This document shows positions 1 through 8,479 of a stretch of 64,000 bases of DNA, piece after piece; the stretch's first letter is position 1, and every line of letters begins with the position of its first letter. The stretch comes from Meira nashicola (lineage: Eukaryota > Basidiomycota > Exobasidiomycetes > Exobasidiales > Brachybasidiaceae): positions 744,001-808,000 of the forward strand of contig BCJU01000004.1 of assembly GCA_001600355.1 (NCBI GenBank), written 5' to 3'. The notes under the pieces were generated by a model. It searched no databases. It was not told the DNA's origin and saw only the letters and a list, made by a program, of their open reading frames with translations. The translations under genes were made by a program, and so were the position numbers.

Positions 1-214
1 TCAACGTTGGCCAGTGAACACAATTCACATTATGTTCACATTGTGCTTGTACTTTAGGATGAGAAATGTGATTCGAGTCATCTTCGGCCACGGCAGGTTC
101 GTTGAGATCAAAGTCTGCAACTACTCTTTGTTGACGAGGTGGTGATAATTCGGTAAGTGAGACACATGCCCAAATGTATAACAATCTAAACAAGCTTAGA
201 AATGGTCGGAGCAT
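1..214 (-). CDS. B0: DLN/CxHW effector-like secreted protein, 3' part cut by the window edge
   Basis: The reading frame opens with an ATG at 214-212 on the minus strand and stays open to base 1, so this is the N-terminal 71 residues of a longer protein. It has a hydrophobic N-terminus ending near residue 20 (signal peptide), then DFDLNEPA around residues 34-41, a near match to the EAR form DLNxxP with Pro one position early. Residues 59-68 read CEHNVNCVHW, which is exactly the C-x-H-x3-C-x-H-W block of the minus-strand family members B1-B5. The basic C-terminal half expected from relatives lies outside the window. It is divergent from A1, and the two share a 236-bp promoter containing one GCCCCG box. 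No function is demonstrated; a secreted, plant-nucleus-acting effector is inferred from the motif order. Confidence 0.8.
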   Translation of the reverse strand, partial: MLRPFLSLFRLLYIWACVSLTELSPPRQQRVVADFDLNEPAVAEDDSNHISHPKVQAQCEHNVNCVHWPTL

Positions 215-335
215 ATTCGAAGACTCTTTTGAGATATAGATGTTGAAGATATGTGTGTTGTGTATGAAGATAAAAACTTCATATAATCTCTCAAATATGT
301 ATCGCCTTGATACTTATCAACAAACTATGCAAAAC

Positions 336-341
336 GCCCCG
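336..341 (+). promoter_or_regulatory. GCCCCG box between B0 and A1
   Basis: GCCCCG lies 110 bp before the A1 ATG and 122 bp before the B0 ATG. It is the first of a series of GCCCC(G/T) hexamers found upstream of almost every member of this family. The protein that binds it is unknown; the CCCCT variant equals the fungal stress-response element core. Confidence 0.5.
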
Positions 342-450
342 AGAATATACACACGAATGCTTTACACAGCTTTATGAAAAACTTAAACCTCTTATTTCCC
401 TTATGCAATCTTATCTTCACTTTCCGGTTTTCATCGTTGACATAGACATC

Positions 451-1089
451 ATGATGATCGGTGTGTTTTTCTTGATGATTTTGATTTTATACATTGTAGA
501 TGCAATGCCAACAAAATCGAAAGAGAGGGTTAGTTTGCCTTTTGACTTAAATCACTCACCTCCTCCCTCACCCGGACTAGAAAATGAAATGCCCATTGTT
601 CAACATGAAGAAGGTTCTAAAATTGAATCAAAACTTATTGTAAAAAGGAAGAGAGATCGATCAAAACCTGTTCAACGAAAATACAACAGATATACTTTTC
701 CACCAGGTACAACTTTGAAAGAAAAACGAAAGGTATGGAATCAGGCTTTTATAGATTCGCAGGTGAGTAGGAATCATATCTTTCATTCACAATCAGTATT
801 AACACAATAATCTCAGCCACCAGAATTTAAAAAGAGAAGAGCTGCAAAGCAGAAAGAACGTTATCATGAGGGGGGCGATAAAATGAAAGCTAAGAAAATA
901 ATAGCTTCACGTAAATTTTACTCAAGCTTAGATGGAGAAAAAAAGAAGGTTTTACTGGATAAAATTACAGAAAGAAGAAGGAAAAAATTGAATCAAATGA
1001 GTGAATCAGAACGTAAAGAATTCAGAGAAAAAAATAACGAAAGGGTGCGTAAAAGATGTGAAGAACTCAAAGCAAGTGAGCAAGAATAA
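451..1089 (+). CDS. A1: secreted DLNxxP (EAR-motif) basic effector candidate, 2 exons
   Basis: Exons 451-762 and 817-1089 are joined by a 54-bp GTGAGT...CAG intron in phase 0, giving 194 residues. The longer open frame starts only with TTG; the ATG pair at 451 places a strong hydrophobic signal peptide (to about residue 18) at the N-terminus. FDLNHSPPPSP follows at residues 31-41, an exact DLNxxP EAR motif with a Pro/Ser tail. Residues about 85-97 carry FPPGTTLKEKRKV, the block shared by plus-strand members. Exon 2 begins PPEFKKRR and is almost wholly Lys/Arg/Glu, with units of the type Y-x2-L-x-x-EKK. By established EAR biology the motif could recruit TOPLESS; targeting to a host nucleus is inference. 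It could alternatively be a secreted basic protein acting in the apoplast. Confidence 0.82.
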
Positions 1090-1115
1090 TAAACATGTGC
1101 CACACACAATAAAAT

Positions 1116-1121
1116 GCCCCG
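1116..1121 (+). promoter_or_regulatory. GCCCCG box upstream of A2
   Basis: GCCCCG lies 90 bp before the A2 start, in the short A1-A2 spacer. Confidence 0.5.
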
Positions 1122-1210
1122 GATATTTGCATAGCAAATTAATCTGAAATAACAAATTTTGGTTTTTTTCTCTCTTTCTACTTACTCCTTGTTATATTCA
1201 TTTTGAAGTC

Positions 1211-1894
1211 ATGAAGTATACAATCGATTTGATATGTTTCATACTTATCGTTTTAAGATTTGATCATTCTGTAATCGCTGTTTCACCTAAATCTTCTTCC
1301 GAGTCAAGAGTTTTACCGATCGATTTAAACGCTACTCCTCCATCCTCTCCTCAAGAACAAGAAGGTCGAGCTGGTTCAATAAATGTCACGCCAGCCAATC
1401 CTACCGCTGAAACTGATGAACATCAAATCGTATCTCAATCCTCAAATATCGTTCAAAGACCTATGGTTATGATCAAGTCTAGAAAACATTCTAAATTTGA
1501 CAGCGTTCCATTCAAGAAAGTAGCAGACGATACAGAACGTTTCAAATTTGAGTTTCCGCCTGGTACAACGATGAAAGAAAAGAAAAGAGTATGGAATAAA
1601 GAACGTTATGAAAGAGTTGTAAGTATAGAGAAAAGAATATATATTATGCAAGAAAAGCTAATGAATTGACTTCCTTTTACCTCTCAGAAACAAAATCCCG
1701 AGAGTAGCAATAAGATGGCAATGTATTATAGATCTCGACATCAAGGCTTAACTGAAGAGGAAAAAGAACAAAGACGTGAACGACAAAGGGTCAGATATCA
1801 TAACCTAAGTCAAGAGAAAAAAGAAGAATTGATGCGTAGAATTGCTCAGTCAAATAAAAAAAGGAGAAAGGCTGCTAAGAAAGATAAACAATGA
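1211..1894 (+). CDS. A2: secreted DLNxxP basic effector candidate, 2 exons
   Basis: Exons 1211-1618 and 1688-1894 are joined across a 69-bp GTAAGT...CAG intron in phase 0, giving 204 residues. The signal peptide spans residues 1-23 (hydrophobic core LICFILIVL). IDLNATPPSSP at residues 37-47 is an exact DLNxxP match. The FPPGTTMKEKKRVWNK block sits just before the intron, as in A1. Exon 2 is Lys/Arg-rich with two clear units (GLTEEEKEQ and NLSQEKKEE), each followed by a run of basic residues, and it ends in a KKRRKAAKK stretch that could serve as a nuclear localisation signal. It is one of the least disturbed members of the tandem array, spaced 121 bp after A1. Function is inferred from motif order only. 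Confidence 0.85.
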
Positions 1895-1959
1895 TTGCAT
1901 TATGATAATACTCATGTATATAAAAGCACTCTAAGACAATACTTAATTTCTGTGTATAA

Positions 1960-1965
1960 GCCCCT
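1960..1965 (+). promoter_or_regulatory. GCCCCT box upstream of A3
   Basis: GCCCCT in the context AAGCCCCTAAA lies 109 bp before the A3 start. Confidence 0.5.
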
Positions 1966-2073
1966 AAAGAGATATATTTAGACAATACACCGCTTTTATT
2001 CTTTTATAACCTTTGAAAAGCGCAAATAATCAACGTTCAATGTTCAACTACAGACTTGAAAATATTTGCTCTC

Positions 2074-2830
2074 ATGCAGATTTTCTTTTTGGGCATCATT
2101 TTCCTTATTCTCTTCTTCAAAATTGCTCAAGGTACAAAATTGATTGATCGATATCCACTAATCGATCTTAACAATTCACCGCCGCATTCACCTGATCCAC
2201 AAAACGAGAAAGTTATAGATAAGGCAGATGAGGGAAACAAGATCATTATTACAGAAACAGAATCTAGAGGAAAAAAGAGAAAAGAAAGATCAAATACATC
2301 AACAAAAGAAAAGCAAATAATCAAACCAAGACGAATGGTTCATGTTTATCCACCAGGCTTATCAAAAGCAGAAAAAGCAAGATTTCGCAATAAGGCACGT
2401 TATAATTCGAAGGTGAGTTGTCAGCATTGTACTAAAAAGTTGCCTGTATGTTTATAGATGGCTACCAATACTTTATACTTAAATTCCCCTTTAGGACTTC
2501 GTAGAGGAAAAAAAGAAGAAGCAGGAGCGTAGAAAAGCAAAGTATAAGGAATTAACACCAGATCAAAAGAAAAAATTAGCTGAAAAGGAACGAAAACATT
2601 ATCATTCAATGTCAGTTGAAAAGAAGGAAGCATATATGGGAAAGAAACGGGCAAAATATGAAAAACTTATTTCTGACCAAAAGGAAAAAATATTTGAAAG
2701 GTTGCGTAATAATAGGATTAAACGTTTAGAAAATTCGACACCCGAAAAACTTGAACAAGACAGGCTTTTAAAGAATTTTAAAGAGCAACAAAGACGGTTA
2801 GAGATAAAGTTATCAAAGACAAACCAATGA
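2074..2830 (+). CDS. A3: secreted DLNxxP basic effector candidate, 2 exons
   Basis: Exons 2074-2412 and 2495-2830 with an 82-bp GTGAGT...TAG intron in phase 0 give 224 residues. ATG 2074 is preferred over the upstream TTG because it starts a compact hydrophobic signal peptide (residues 1-19). IDLNNSPPHSP at residues 30-40 matches DLNxxP exactly. The pre-intron block is YPPGLSKAEKARFRNK. Exon 2 gives the clearest view of the basic repeat: successive units start KYKELTPDQKKK, HYHSMSVEKKEA and KYEKLISDQKEK at a spacing of 19 residues, then a longer fourth unit. These should form charged helices. No known domain is recognised; the units loosely resemble the last helix of HMG boxes, but that is not enough to call one. 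Confidence 0.84.
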
Positions 2831-2928
2831 CTTACATTGCCTCAAAAAACCTAACAATTCGAAAATTAGTCTTATGATGTCAATTACAAAGACTCAACAC
2901 ATTTTTATACAACACCGAATCCGCGTAC

Positions 2929-2934
2929 GCCCCT
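2929..2934 (+). promoter_or_regulatory. GCCCCT box upstream of A4
   Basis: GCCCCT lies 110 bp before the A4 start, almost the same distance as for A1 and A3. Confidence 0.48.
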
Positions 2935-3043
2935 CAAAGGATTGTTTAGCATATCAAGAATCACGCCGCGTTTGCTATCATATTTATTGCTATAAACCTT
3001 TCGATCTTAAACAACCATCAAACCTTTACTTACAGGTATAAAA

Positions 3044-3740
3044 ATGAAAAATCTATTAGCCTTACTGTTAAACTTATTCTTCTTCTTAATTGCTGTCTTT
3101 CACCGTTCTGAAGCAAAAGGAAATTGGGATATTGATTTAAATAAATCACCTCCACCTTCTCCAAGGGATGAAGAAGAAAGTCAAATTCCATTAAATAAAC
3201 CATCAGCTAGGTCAAGCAGTAATAATGTACATGAAATTATAGGAAGTGAAATTGAAAATATGGTTGGTGTAAAAATAAAGTATAACTTCCCACCAGGAAT
3301 GACGAAAAAGGAAAAGAAGAAGGTATATAATAAAGTTCGTTATGATAAAAAGGTGAGTAAAGTTCATATCTTTTTTCAGGAATAGATTTTTTGTGCTAAA
3401 CAATTCACTCTATAATCAAAAAGATGCAAAATTTAAGTTTTAGACAAAAGATGGCAGTAAAGAAACGAAAAGAATATTCAAGACGATCTGAAACGCAAAA
3501 AATACGTTCACTTGAACTATATAGAAATCGATATAAAGACATGAATCCGGAAAAAAACAAAAATTATTAAATAGAGTCGCAAAAAATAAACAAAAACATA
3601 AAGATTCAATGACCGAAACAGAATGGCAAGAATTCAAAAATGACTATAATAAAAAACGACGTGAGAAATATCACAGCAAATCAATCAAAAAATCGGTATT
3701 CAAATCGATACTCGTACAAGAAGCAATGATGACAAAATAA
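3044..3740 (+). pseudogene. A4: DLNxxP effector gene with frameshifted second exon
   Basis: Exon 1 (3044-3352) is intact: signal peptide to about residue 24, IDLNKSPPPSP at residues 30-40, and FPPGMTKKEKKKVYNK before a GTGAGT donor. The best acceptor (TAG at 3441-3443) puts exon 2 out of frame; an AAAAG acceptor ending at 3450 would restore it. Even then the basic region ends early at a TAA near 3570. The same type of Lys/Arg-rich sequence continues in a second frame from the A-run at 3551-3557 to a stop at 3738-3740. A one-base loss in that homopolymer explains the break. It may be a genuine decaying copy or a sequencing error in a homopolymer; the acceptor problem argues for decay. Confidence 0.68.
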
Positions 3741-3894
3741 AAAAAGCCAAAAAGTAATGAAGACGAATAAGAGTGAAATTGCATGATTCTGGTGGATGGT
3801 ATAAGAGTAAGACAAAGTTTTATCAATTCCAAATCTAAACAGTTTTTATTCGAGCAATGATGGGACGCAATGCGGTGTTAATTAAAGATCCAAT

Positions 3895-4588
3895 ATGCAT
3901 ACTCAAAAAAGAAACATAATTTCAATTCTCATCCCTGAATCACCACAATCAAATGCGGAAGTCGAAAGTGGCTTAGTAGCTGTTGAGTATAATGTTTCTC
4001 AATTCGATAATTTATCTCATCAGCACGAAATCCGAAAAGGTAATAAGAGAAAACAAATTGATATACCAGAGGTAGAAATTGAACAAGTCAATGAGAAAAA
4101 GAGCAAAAAAGTCAGGAGAACGTATCCTAAAGAATTGTCTGAGAAAGAAAGAAAGTCAATGAGGAATAAAATATAGTATGCAGCTTTGGTAAGTAGTATA
4201 AACAAAGCTTGAAATGTATAACTTGTATGTACTAATTATAATCTACTTCCTTTAGACTCCCGAAAGAAAGGAAAAGAGGAAAGAATGTAGTCGTCTCAAA
4301 TATCAAAGTCTAACTGAAGAAGGCAAAAAGTTAAAGTATAAGCAGAGGAGGCAAAAGCAAATTGACAGAGATCCTGAAATTACGTTAAAATGGAATGCTA
4401 TGAAACGTAAAGAATATAACAGTTATAGTAACGAAAAAAAGTTATTAATTAGTCAAAAGAATCGAGCAAGTACATTAAAAAGGCTTGCAGCTTTGACACC
4501 ACAAGAAAGGGAACGACAAAGACTTGAAAAGAATGAAAAAGAGAGACAGAGAAGAATTTTAATGCTTTCAACAAAATCGAAGGATTGA
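3895..4588 (+). pseudogene. A5: decayed effector copy lacking signal peptide and DLN motif
   Basis: The frame from ATG 3895 starts without any hydrophobic segment and without DLN; a weak IPESPQS remains where the Pro/Ser tail should be. The pre-intron block is eroded to YPKELSEKERKSMRNK, and an in-frame TAG sits at 4174-4176, just before the usual donor (GTAAGT at 4189). After a normal acceptor at 4254-4255, exon 2 (4256-4588) is completely open and typical, with NSYSNEKK- and ALTPQERE-type basic units. The upstream GCCCC box present in every intact member is also missing. The 5' part, promoter box and start therefore seem to have been lost together by deletion or replacement, leaving the 3' exon behind. 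Confidence 0.7.
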
Positions 4589-4679
4589 TCACTTATGTAT
4601 GGATAAATTCAATCTCTCACTGAGGTTCACTAATTGCGTTCTTTCACATGAATAATCTTGGTCGAAGGCTGTGAATTAA

Positions 4680-4685
4680 GCCCCT
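4680..4685 (+). promoter_or_regulatory. GCCCCT box upstream of A6
   Basis: GCCCCT in the context TTAAGCCCCTTG lies 99 bp before the A6 start. Confidence 0.5.
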
Positions 4686-4783
4686 TGTTGTACACGATAA
4701 ATTATAGAATCACACGATTTATATGCTGCCATCTTGTTGCACTACCAATCATCTTTCTCTTTTACACACCTTTTATTGTTTCA

Positions 4784-5439
4784 ATGAATCCTTTTTCTAT
4801 TCTTTTATACTTTTTATTGTTTGCATGGCCAGCATTGATGGCACGAGAAGGGCAAAATCATCCTATTGATTTGAACAAAATGCCTTCTCCTTCCTCTGAA
4901 ACAGAGAGTGCAAGATTGCCACTTGAACAAAGCTATAATGAGACTGGATCAGTTGCTGCACCTGAACAAGTTGAAAAAGAAGTTAATAAAAAGCGTAAAA
5001 GGGGTCCAAATAGAAAGTTTAACTTTCCACCTGGATTAACAAGAAAAGAAAAGAGACGAGCTTATAGAAAAGCATCTTACGCAGCAATGGTAAGTTGAGC
5101 AGAATGGCCAATAAAAATAAATCTAACAAATATACTTCTTCTTAGCCACCAGATGAAAAGGCAGAATATCTTAAACGAAATAGAGAAAGGAAACTTATAC
5201 CGGAAAATCAATTAATTGCTTCTACTAAGAGAAAAGCTTGGTATAAAAGTTTAACCAAAACTCAAAAAGATGCATTTAATCAGAGAGTAATAAAAGCTAG
5301 AGAGAGAAGGATTGAGAAAATGTCTGTCGAAGAACGTGAAAAGCAATATAATGAACATAAAGCAAGAGAACGTGAAAGACAAAGAAAGAAGAGGGCAGAG
5401 GAACGAGCAAAAAAGGCTGATCCGCGAAGAGATACATAG
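4784..5439 (+). CDS. A6: secreted DLNxxP basic effector candidate, 2 exons
   Basis: Exons 4784-5089 and 5146-5439 with a 56-bp GTAAGT...TAG intron in phase 0 give 199 residues. The open frame extends upstream to a TTG, but ATG 4784 starts the signal peptide (MNPFSILLYFLLFAW...) cleanly. IDLNKMPSPSS at residues 28-38 matches DLNxxP. FPPGLTRKEKRRAYRK precedes the intron, and exon 2 opens PPDEKAEY, close to the PPEFKKRR opening of A1. The rest is Lys/Arg/Glu-rich, with SLTKTQKD and KMSVEERE units, and ends KRAEERAKKADPRRDT. It lies between decayed A5 and damaged A7. Function is inferred as for A1. Confidence 0.84.
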
Positions 5440-5452
5440 CTTTTTATTCTTC

Positions 5453-5458
5453 TCCCCG
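5453..5458 (+). promoter_or_regulatory. Degenerate TCCCCG box upstream of A7
   Basis: TCCCCG lies 61 bp before the first codon of the A7 open frame. It is one base off the family box and closer than usual, in keeping with decay of A7. Confidence 0.25.
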
Positions 5459-5518
5459 AGATGTAATGAATCAAACGCGTAAATGTTCTTTATCTTTTAT
5501 TCCACCACTCTCTAATCA

Positions 5519-6064
5519 ATAAGACTCTTTCTTATTCTTATTTTCATTTGCTTCTTCAATGTTGCTAATTGTGATCGATCTCCGTCAATTGATTTGAACA
5601 AAAGTCCACCTCCTTCTCCTCCTCAAGATCAAAGAGTGGATGTTAATCAATTTAATTCTGTCATAGACGAAGTTCCTGCTCCTAAAAAGGAGAAGAAAAA
5701 CAGAAGTGAATATATGAAGAAGAGGTATGATTCCTTCAGCGAAGAAAAAAAGCGAGAATTAGCAGAATATAAGCGACTTTATTACCATAACATGACAAAA
5801 GAAAAAAGAGAAAATTTCTTAGAACAAAAACGAATAAAATATCATAAAAAGAGTTTACTGGAAAAGAAAGAAATTGGTAAAAGAAATCGATCGAATAATG
5901 TAAAAAGAAGATTAAAATTATCAAAAGAAGAATTTGAAAGAAGAAGAAATAATAAAAATGAAAAAGAACGTAAAAGAAAAGCTTCTTGGTCAATCCAAGC
6001 TCAAGAACAAAATAAACTTGATCAAATCGAAAGAGCACGTAAAAGAAGGCGAGGGAGTAATTAG
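5519..6064 (+). pseudogene. A7: effector frame with no ATG and no FPPG block
   Basis: The open frame runs from just after a TAA at 5513-5515 to a TAA at 6064. It encodes a convincing signal-peptide core (LFLILIFICFF), then IDLNKSPPPSPP (codons at 5588-5623), so the protein is clearly a family member. No ATG precedes the hydrophobic core; the codon at the expected start is ATA (5519-5521). The FPPG block and the intron are both absent. The Pro/Ser tail leads almost directly into MKKRYDSFSEEKK-type basic units, which are otherwise uninterrupted. Either the start codon was lost after an internal deletion, or an unseen upstream exon supplies it. Initiation at the next in-frame ATG would drop the secretion signal and EAR motif. 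Confidence 0.6.
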
Positions 6065-6106
6065 AAATAGCCTTTATGCAAAAGCAGTGAATTTTTTTAC
6101 TTGATA

Positions 6107-6112
6107 GCCCCT
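6107..6112 (+). promoter_or_regulatory. GCCCCT box upstream of A8
   Basis: GCCCCT in the context ATAGCCCCTTAA lies 86 bp before the A8 start. Confidence 0.5.
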
Positions 6113-6197
6113 TAATAAATTCATGTGTACGCAAAATCATATAGCTTGTAAGGTTTCTGGATTTATTGTTTCCTAGCTATGAAGCATCATTACATAA

Positions 6198-6816
6198 ATG
6201 ACTCCATTCTGCATTCTGTTGATTTATTTACCCTATTTGATGATCTTACTTGCGGCTCAAGAAGGTAAAGAACCACTTCCGTTTGATATCAATAAAACAC
6301 CACCTTCCTCACCTCAACCAAGTGTGCAATTAGATGTGAATGAATCAACAAATCAAAATTCGAATGTGATACCAAAAAGATGGAAAAGAAGACCGAAGCA
6401 GGAATACAACTTTCCTCCTGGAACGACTTTAAGCGAGAAAAAAAGGGGTTGGGTTCGTACGTTTCAAGCAAATATGGTAAGTAGAGAGGAAAAGAATGAA
6501 AAGTTTAATAATGTAAATATTGAATTATAACGTAATTTTATAGACACCAGAACAAAAGAAACGATATAAAGAAGTAGAAAAGAAGAGAAAGACAAACCCT
6601 AAGGAGAAAGCAAAAGTGTCTGAAAGGAATAAAATTAGATGGCGAAATTTACCAAAAGATAAAAAAGTAGAATATCAAAATAAAGTTAAAGAACATAAAA
6701 TGAAACGTTTAGCAAATAAGACTGAAGAACAACGTGAACAAGAAAGACTCGCAAGAAATATAAAAGAACGTGATAGACAACGATTAAGGCGGGCAAAACA
6801 GCGACATAATCCTTAA
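6198..6816 (+). CDS. A8: secreted DIN-type (EAR variant) basic effector candidate, 2 exons
   Basis: Exons 6198-6476 and 6544-6816 with a 67-bp GTAAGT...TAG intron in phase 0 give 183 residues. ATG 6198 starts a hydrophobic signal peptide (to about residue 20); the ATG at 6179 is in another frame. The EAR position reads FDINKTPPSSP (residues 29-39): Leu is replaced by Ile, so DLNxxP is only approximate and TOPLESS binding may be weaker. FPPGTTLSEKKRGW precedes the intron. Exon 2 begins TPEQKKRY and consists of basic units such as NLPKDKKV and NKTEEQRE. It is an intact frame in tandem with A6 and A7. Confidence 0.82.
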
Positions 6817-6860
6817 AGTGCATATCATAAAAGGTGTACTTACGCAAGTTTAATTATAGC

Positions 6861-6866
6861 AGGGGC
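6861..6866 (-). promoter_or_regulatory. GCCCCT box (reverse orientation) upstream of A9
   Basis: AGGGGC on the plus strand, 83 bp before the A9 start. This is the only plus-strand gene whose box is reversed. Confidence 0.42.
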
Positions 6867-6948
6867 GTGAAGTCTGTTATTACGTATATTTTATTTTCGC
6901 CTTTCATTCTCCCTTTTTCCTTGACCTCATTTTCATATAATCGTAAAA

Positions 6949-7681
6949 ATGAACACTTTATGCATTGTTCATCATTTTGTACTGCTTATCGTGTATGTGA
7001 TCGCTATGGATTCGGATCAAACCATTTTACGTAAAAAAGGTCCATTTTTATGGGATTTGAATGAAAGTGCTAGTTCAAATGAAAGCAGTATGAAGATTGA
7101 TAATAAGGATCATAAAGGAGATGAAGTTACTTCAAACCTAAACTCTTTAGGAAGTACAGGACAAAGTCCATCTTGGGGATCAAAAAGACAAAGGAGTACT
7201 GTCAAACAATCTTCGGGAGTTGCTTGGGGATCCAAAAAAGGAAGGAGTGGAGGTTATAAATCAAGGCAAGATCTATCCATCTTCCAACTTAAGACTGAAA
7301 GAATTAAGTCAAATTCAAATATAGTAAAATAGACAAAACGTAAACCACTTACAGCTAAGGAAAAAGAGAAATGGAGAGAATATTTTCGATTAAGAAAGAA
7401 AAAAGAGTATAGAGAATTATCAACAGAAGCTAGAAAAGCACTTAATGCAAAACGATATCAATATCAATTAAAACAACTTTCACGTTTAACCAAAAAAGAA
7501 AAACAAGAATGGAAAGATAAGAAAAAACAACTTCGTCTTGAAAGAAAAGAGATTGATGAGTGAGTTAAAGGTTGAGGTAAAATATCATCTGAATTGCTAA
7601 TTGTTGTCTTGCTTTGTTTTTAGTCGTGGACAATATCGAGTTAAAAAACCAAGACTGTTCAAGTCTGTCAAGAATAAGTAG
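6949..7681 (+). pseudogene. A9: divergent, probably interrupted family member
   Basis: ATG 6949 opens a 127-codon frame with a signal peptide and WDLNESASS (residues 35-43), where the EAR Pro is lost. The FPPG block is replaced by two Ser/Gly-rich WGSK segments. The frame ends at TAG 7330-7332, but the same frame continues for another 77 codons of typical Lys/Arg-rich units. The break reads GTAAAATAG, i.e. donor-like and acceptor-like ends of an intron with nothing between, as if intron 1 had collapsed. Downstream, a GTGAGT donor at 7560 and TAG acceptor at 7621-7623 join in frame to a short last exon (7624-7681), ending just before B1. Either the protein stops at residue 127, or a splice I cannot identify bypasses the TAG. 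Confidence 0.55.
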
Positions 7682-7702
7682 CAATGACCATATAAACTCG
7701 AA

Positions 7703-8293
7703 CTACTTTTTAGAACCAGTCTTTCTTCTTTTTGGAGTGTATTGTTGAATATCTTCATTCATAGAACGTTCTCTTTTTTCCTTCAACCTAGATTTTTGTT
7801 TACGCTTTAGCGAAATCTCCCTTCGTCTTATTGTATATGCTTTACGTTCTGCTTCAGTCATCGATTCTAAACGTGCTTTATTTTGAGCATATGTATGTTT
7901 AATATAATCTTCTTTTCTTTTAGGATTCGAGTATATTTTGGCTTTATATGTTTTACTGTACTTTCGATTACCTGCTCGGATATCTTCGATTGGCCTTGAA
8001 ATCCTAGACCTGTGTGTCCTCGACCATCTTTTATCTTCCCCTTTCATATTTTTCCAATGAGCACAACCTTTCTTATGAGAGCAAGATGGAAAACTTGCTT
8101 TTACTTCTTCTCGGCTTAGATGTCTGTGTGGAGAAATATGCGAACCTTGAACATCCTCATGATCTGGAGGAGGTAATTCGTTCAAATCAATGAGGTGAGC
8201 TTGTAATCTAGAAGGTAGATTATTGCTTGTTCCAGCCACTTGTCCTACCTGTATTAACAGGAAGCAAAAGTACATCAAAGTCACTATAAACAT
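7703..8293 (-). CDS. B1: secreted DLNxxP / CxHW basic effector candidate, single exon
   Basis: A single uninterrupted frame of 196 residues. The signal peptide spans about residues 1-20. IDLNELPPPDHEDV (from residue 35) matches DLNxxP. Residues 71-80 read CSHKKGCAHW, the C-x-H-x3-C-x-H-W block shared with B0 and B2-B5. The C-terminal 110 residues are Lys/Arg-rich and end PKRRKTGSKK, a plausible nuclear localisation signal. It has no intron, unlike B2-B5, so intron loss or retroposition is possible. It is convergent with A9, only about 20 bp away. The four Cys/His residues could bind one zinc ion; this is inferred from spacing and not shown. Confidence 0.83.
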   Translation of the reverse strand: MFIVTLMYFCFLLIQVGQVAGTSNNLPSRLQAHLIDLNELPPPDHEDVQGSHISPHRHLSREEVKASFPSCSHKKGCAHWKNMKGEDKRWSRTHRSRISRPIEDIRAGNRKYSKTYKAKIYSNPKRKEDYIKHTYAQNKARLESMTEAERKAYTIRRREISLKRKQKSRLKEKRERSMNEDIQQYTPKRRKTGSKK

Positions 8294-8447
8294 AGTTTCT
8301 AAAACTTAAAAAAATGGAATCAATAAAGGACAAAAGTCATTTGGGAATAGTTTTCTTTTTTCTCTTCTTTTGCTTAATCATCTTTGTGTATTACGCAAAC
8401 ATTTTTGAGTAATATATCAATAAGAAAAAGGCAGTACGTTTATACCT

Positions 8448-8453
8448 CGGGGC
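8448..8453 (-). promoter_or_regulatory. GCCCCG box upstream of B1
   Basis: Read on the minus strand as GCCCCG, 155 bp before the B1 ATG. It is the most distant box of the set, just inside the 3' flank of B2. Confidence 0.4.
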
Positions 8454-8479
8454 ATAGAAGTATTGGGTTTTATTTTGCA

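Noticed and set aside
2495..2830. HMG-box assignment for the basic repeats
   Set aside because: Only the last-helix-like pattern is present; the first two helices and the hydrophobic core are missing.
5461..5524. Possible tiny first exon for A7 (ATG 5466, donor GTAAAT, branch-like CTAAT, acceptor AAG 5523)
   Set aside because: The splice would put the signal-peptide core out of frame, so it does not rescue the start.
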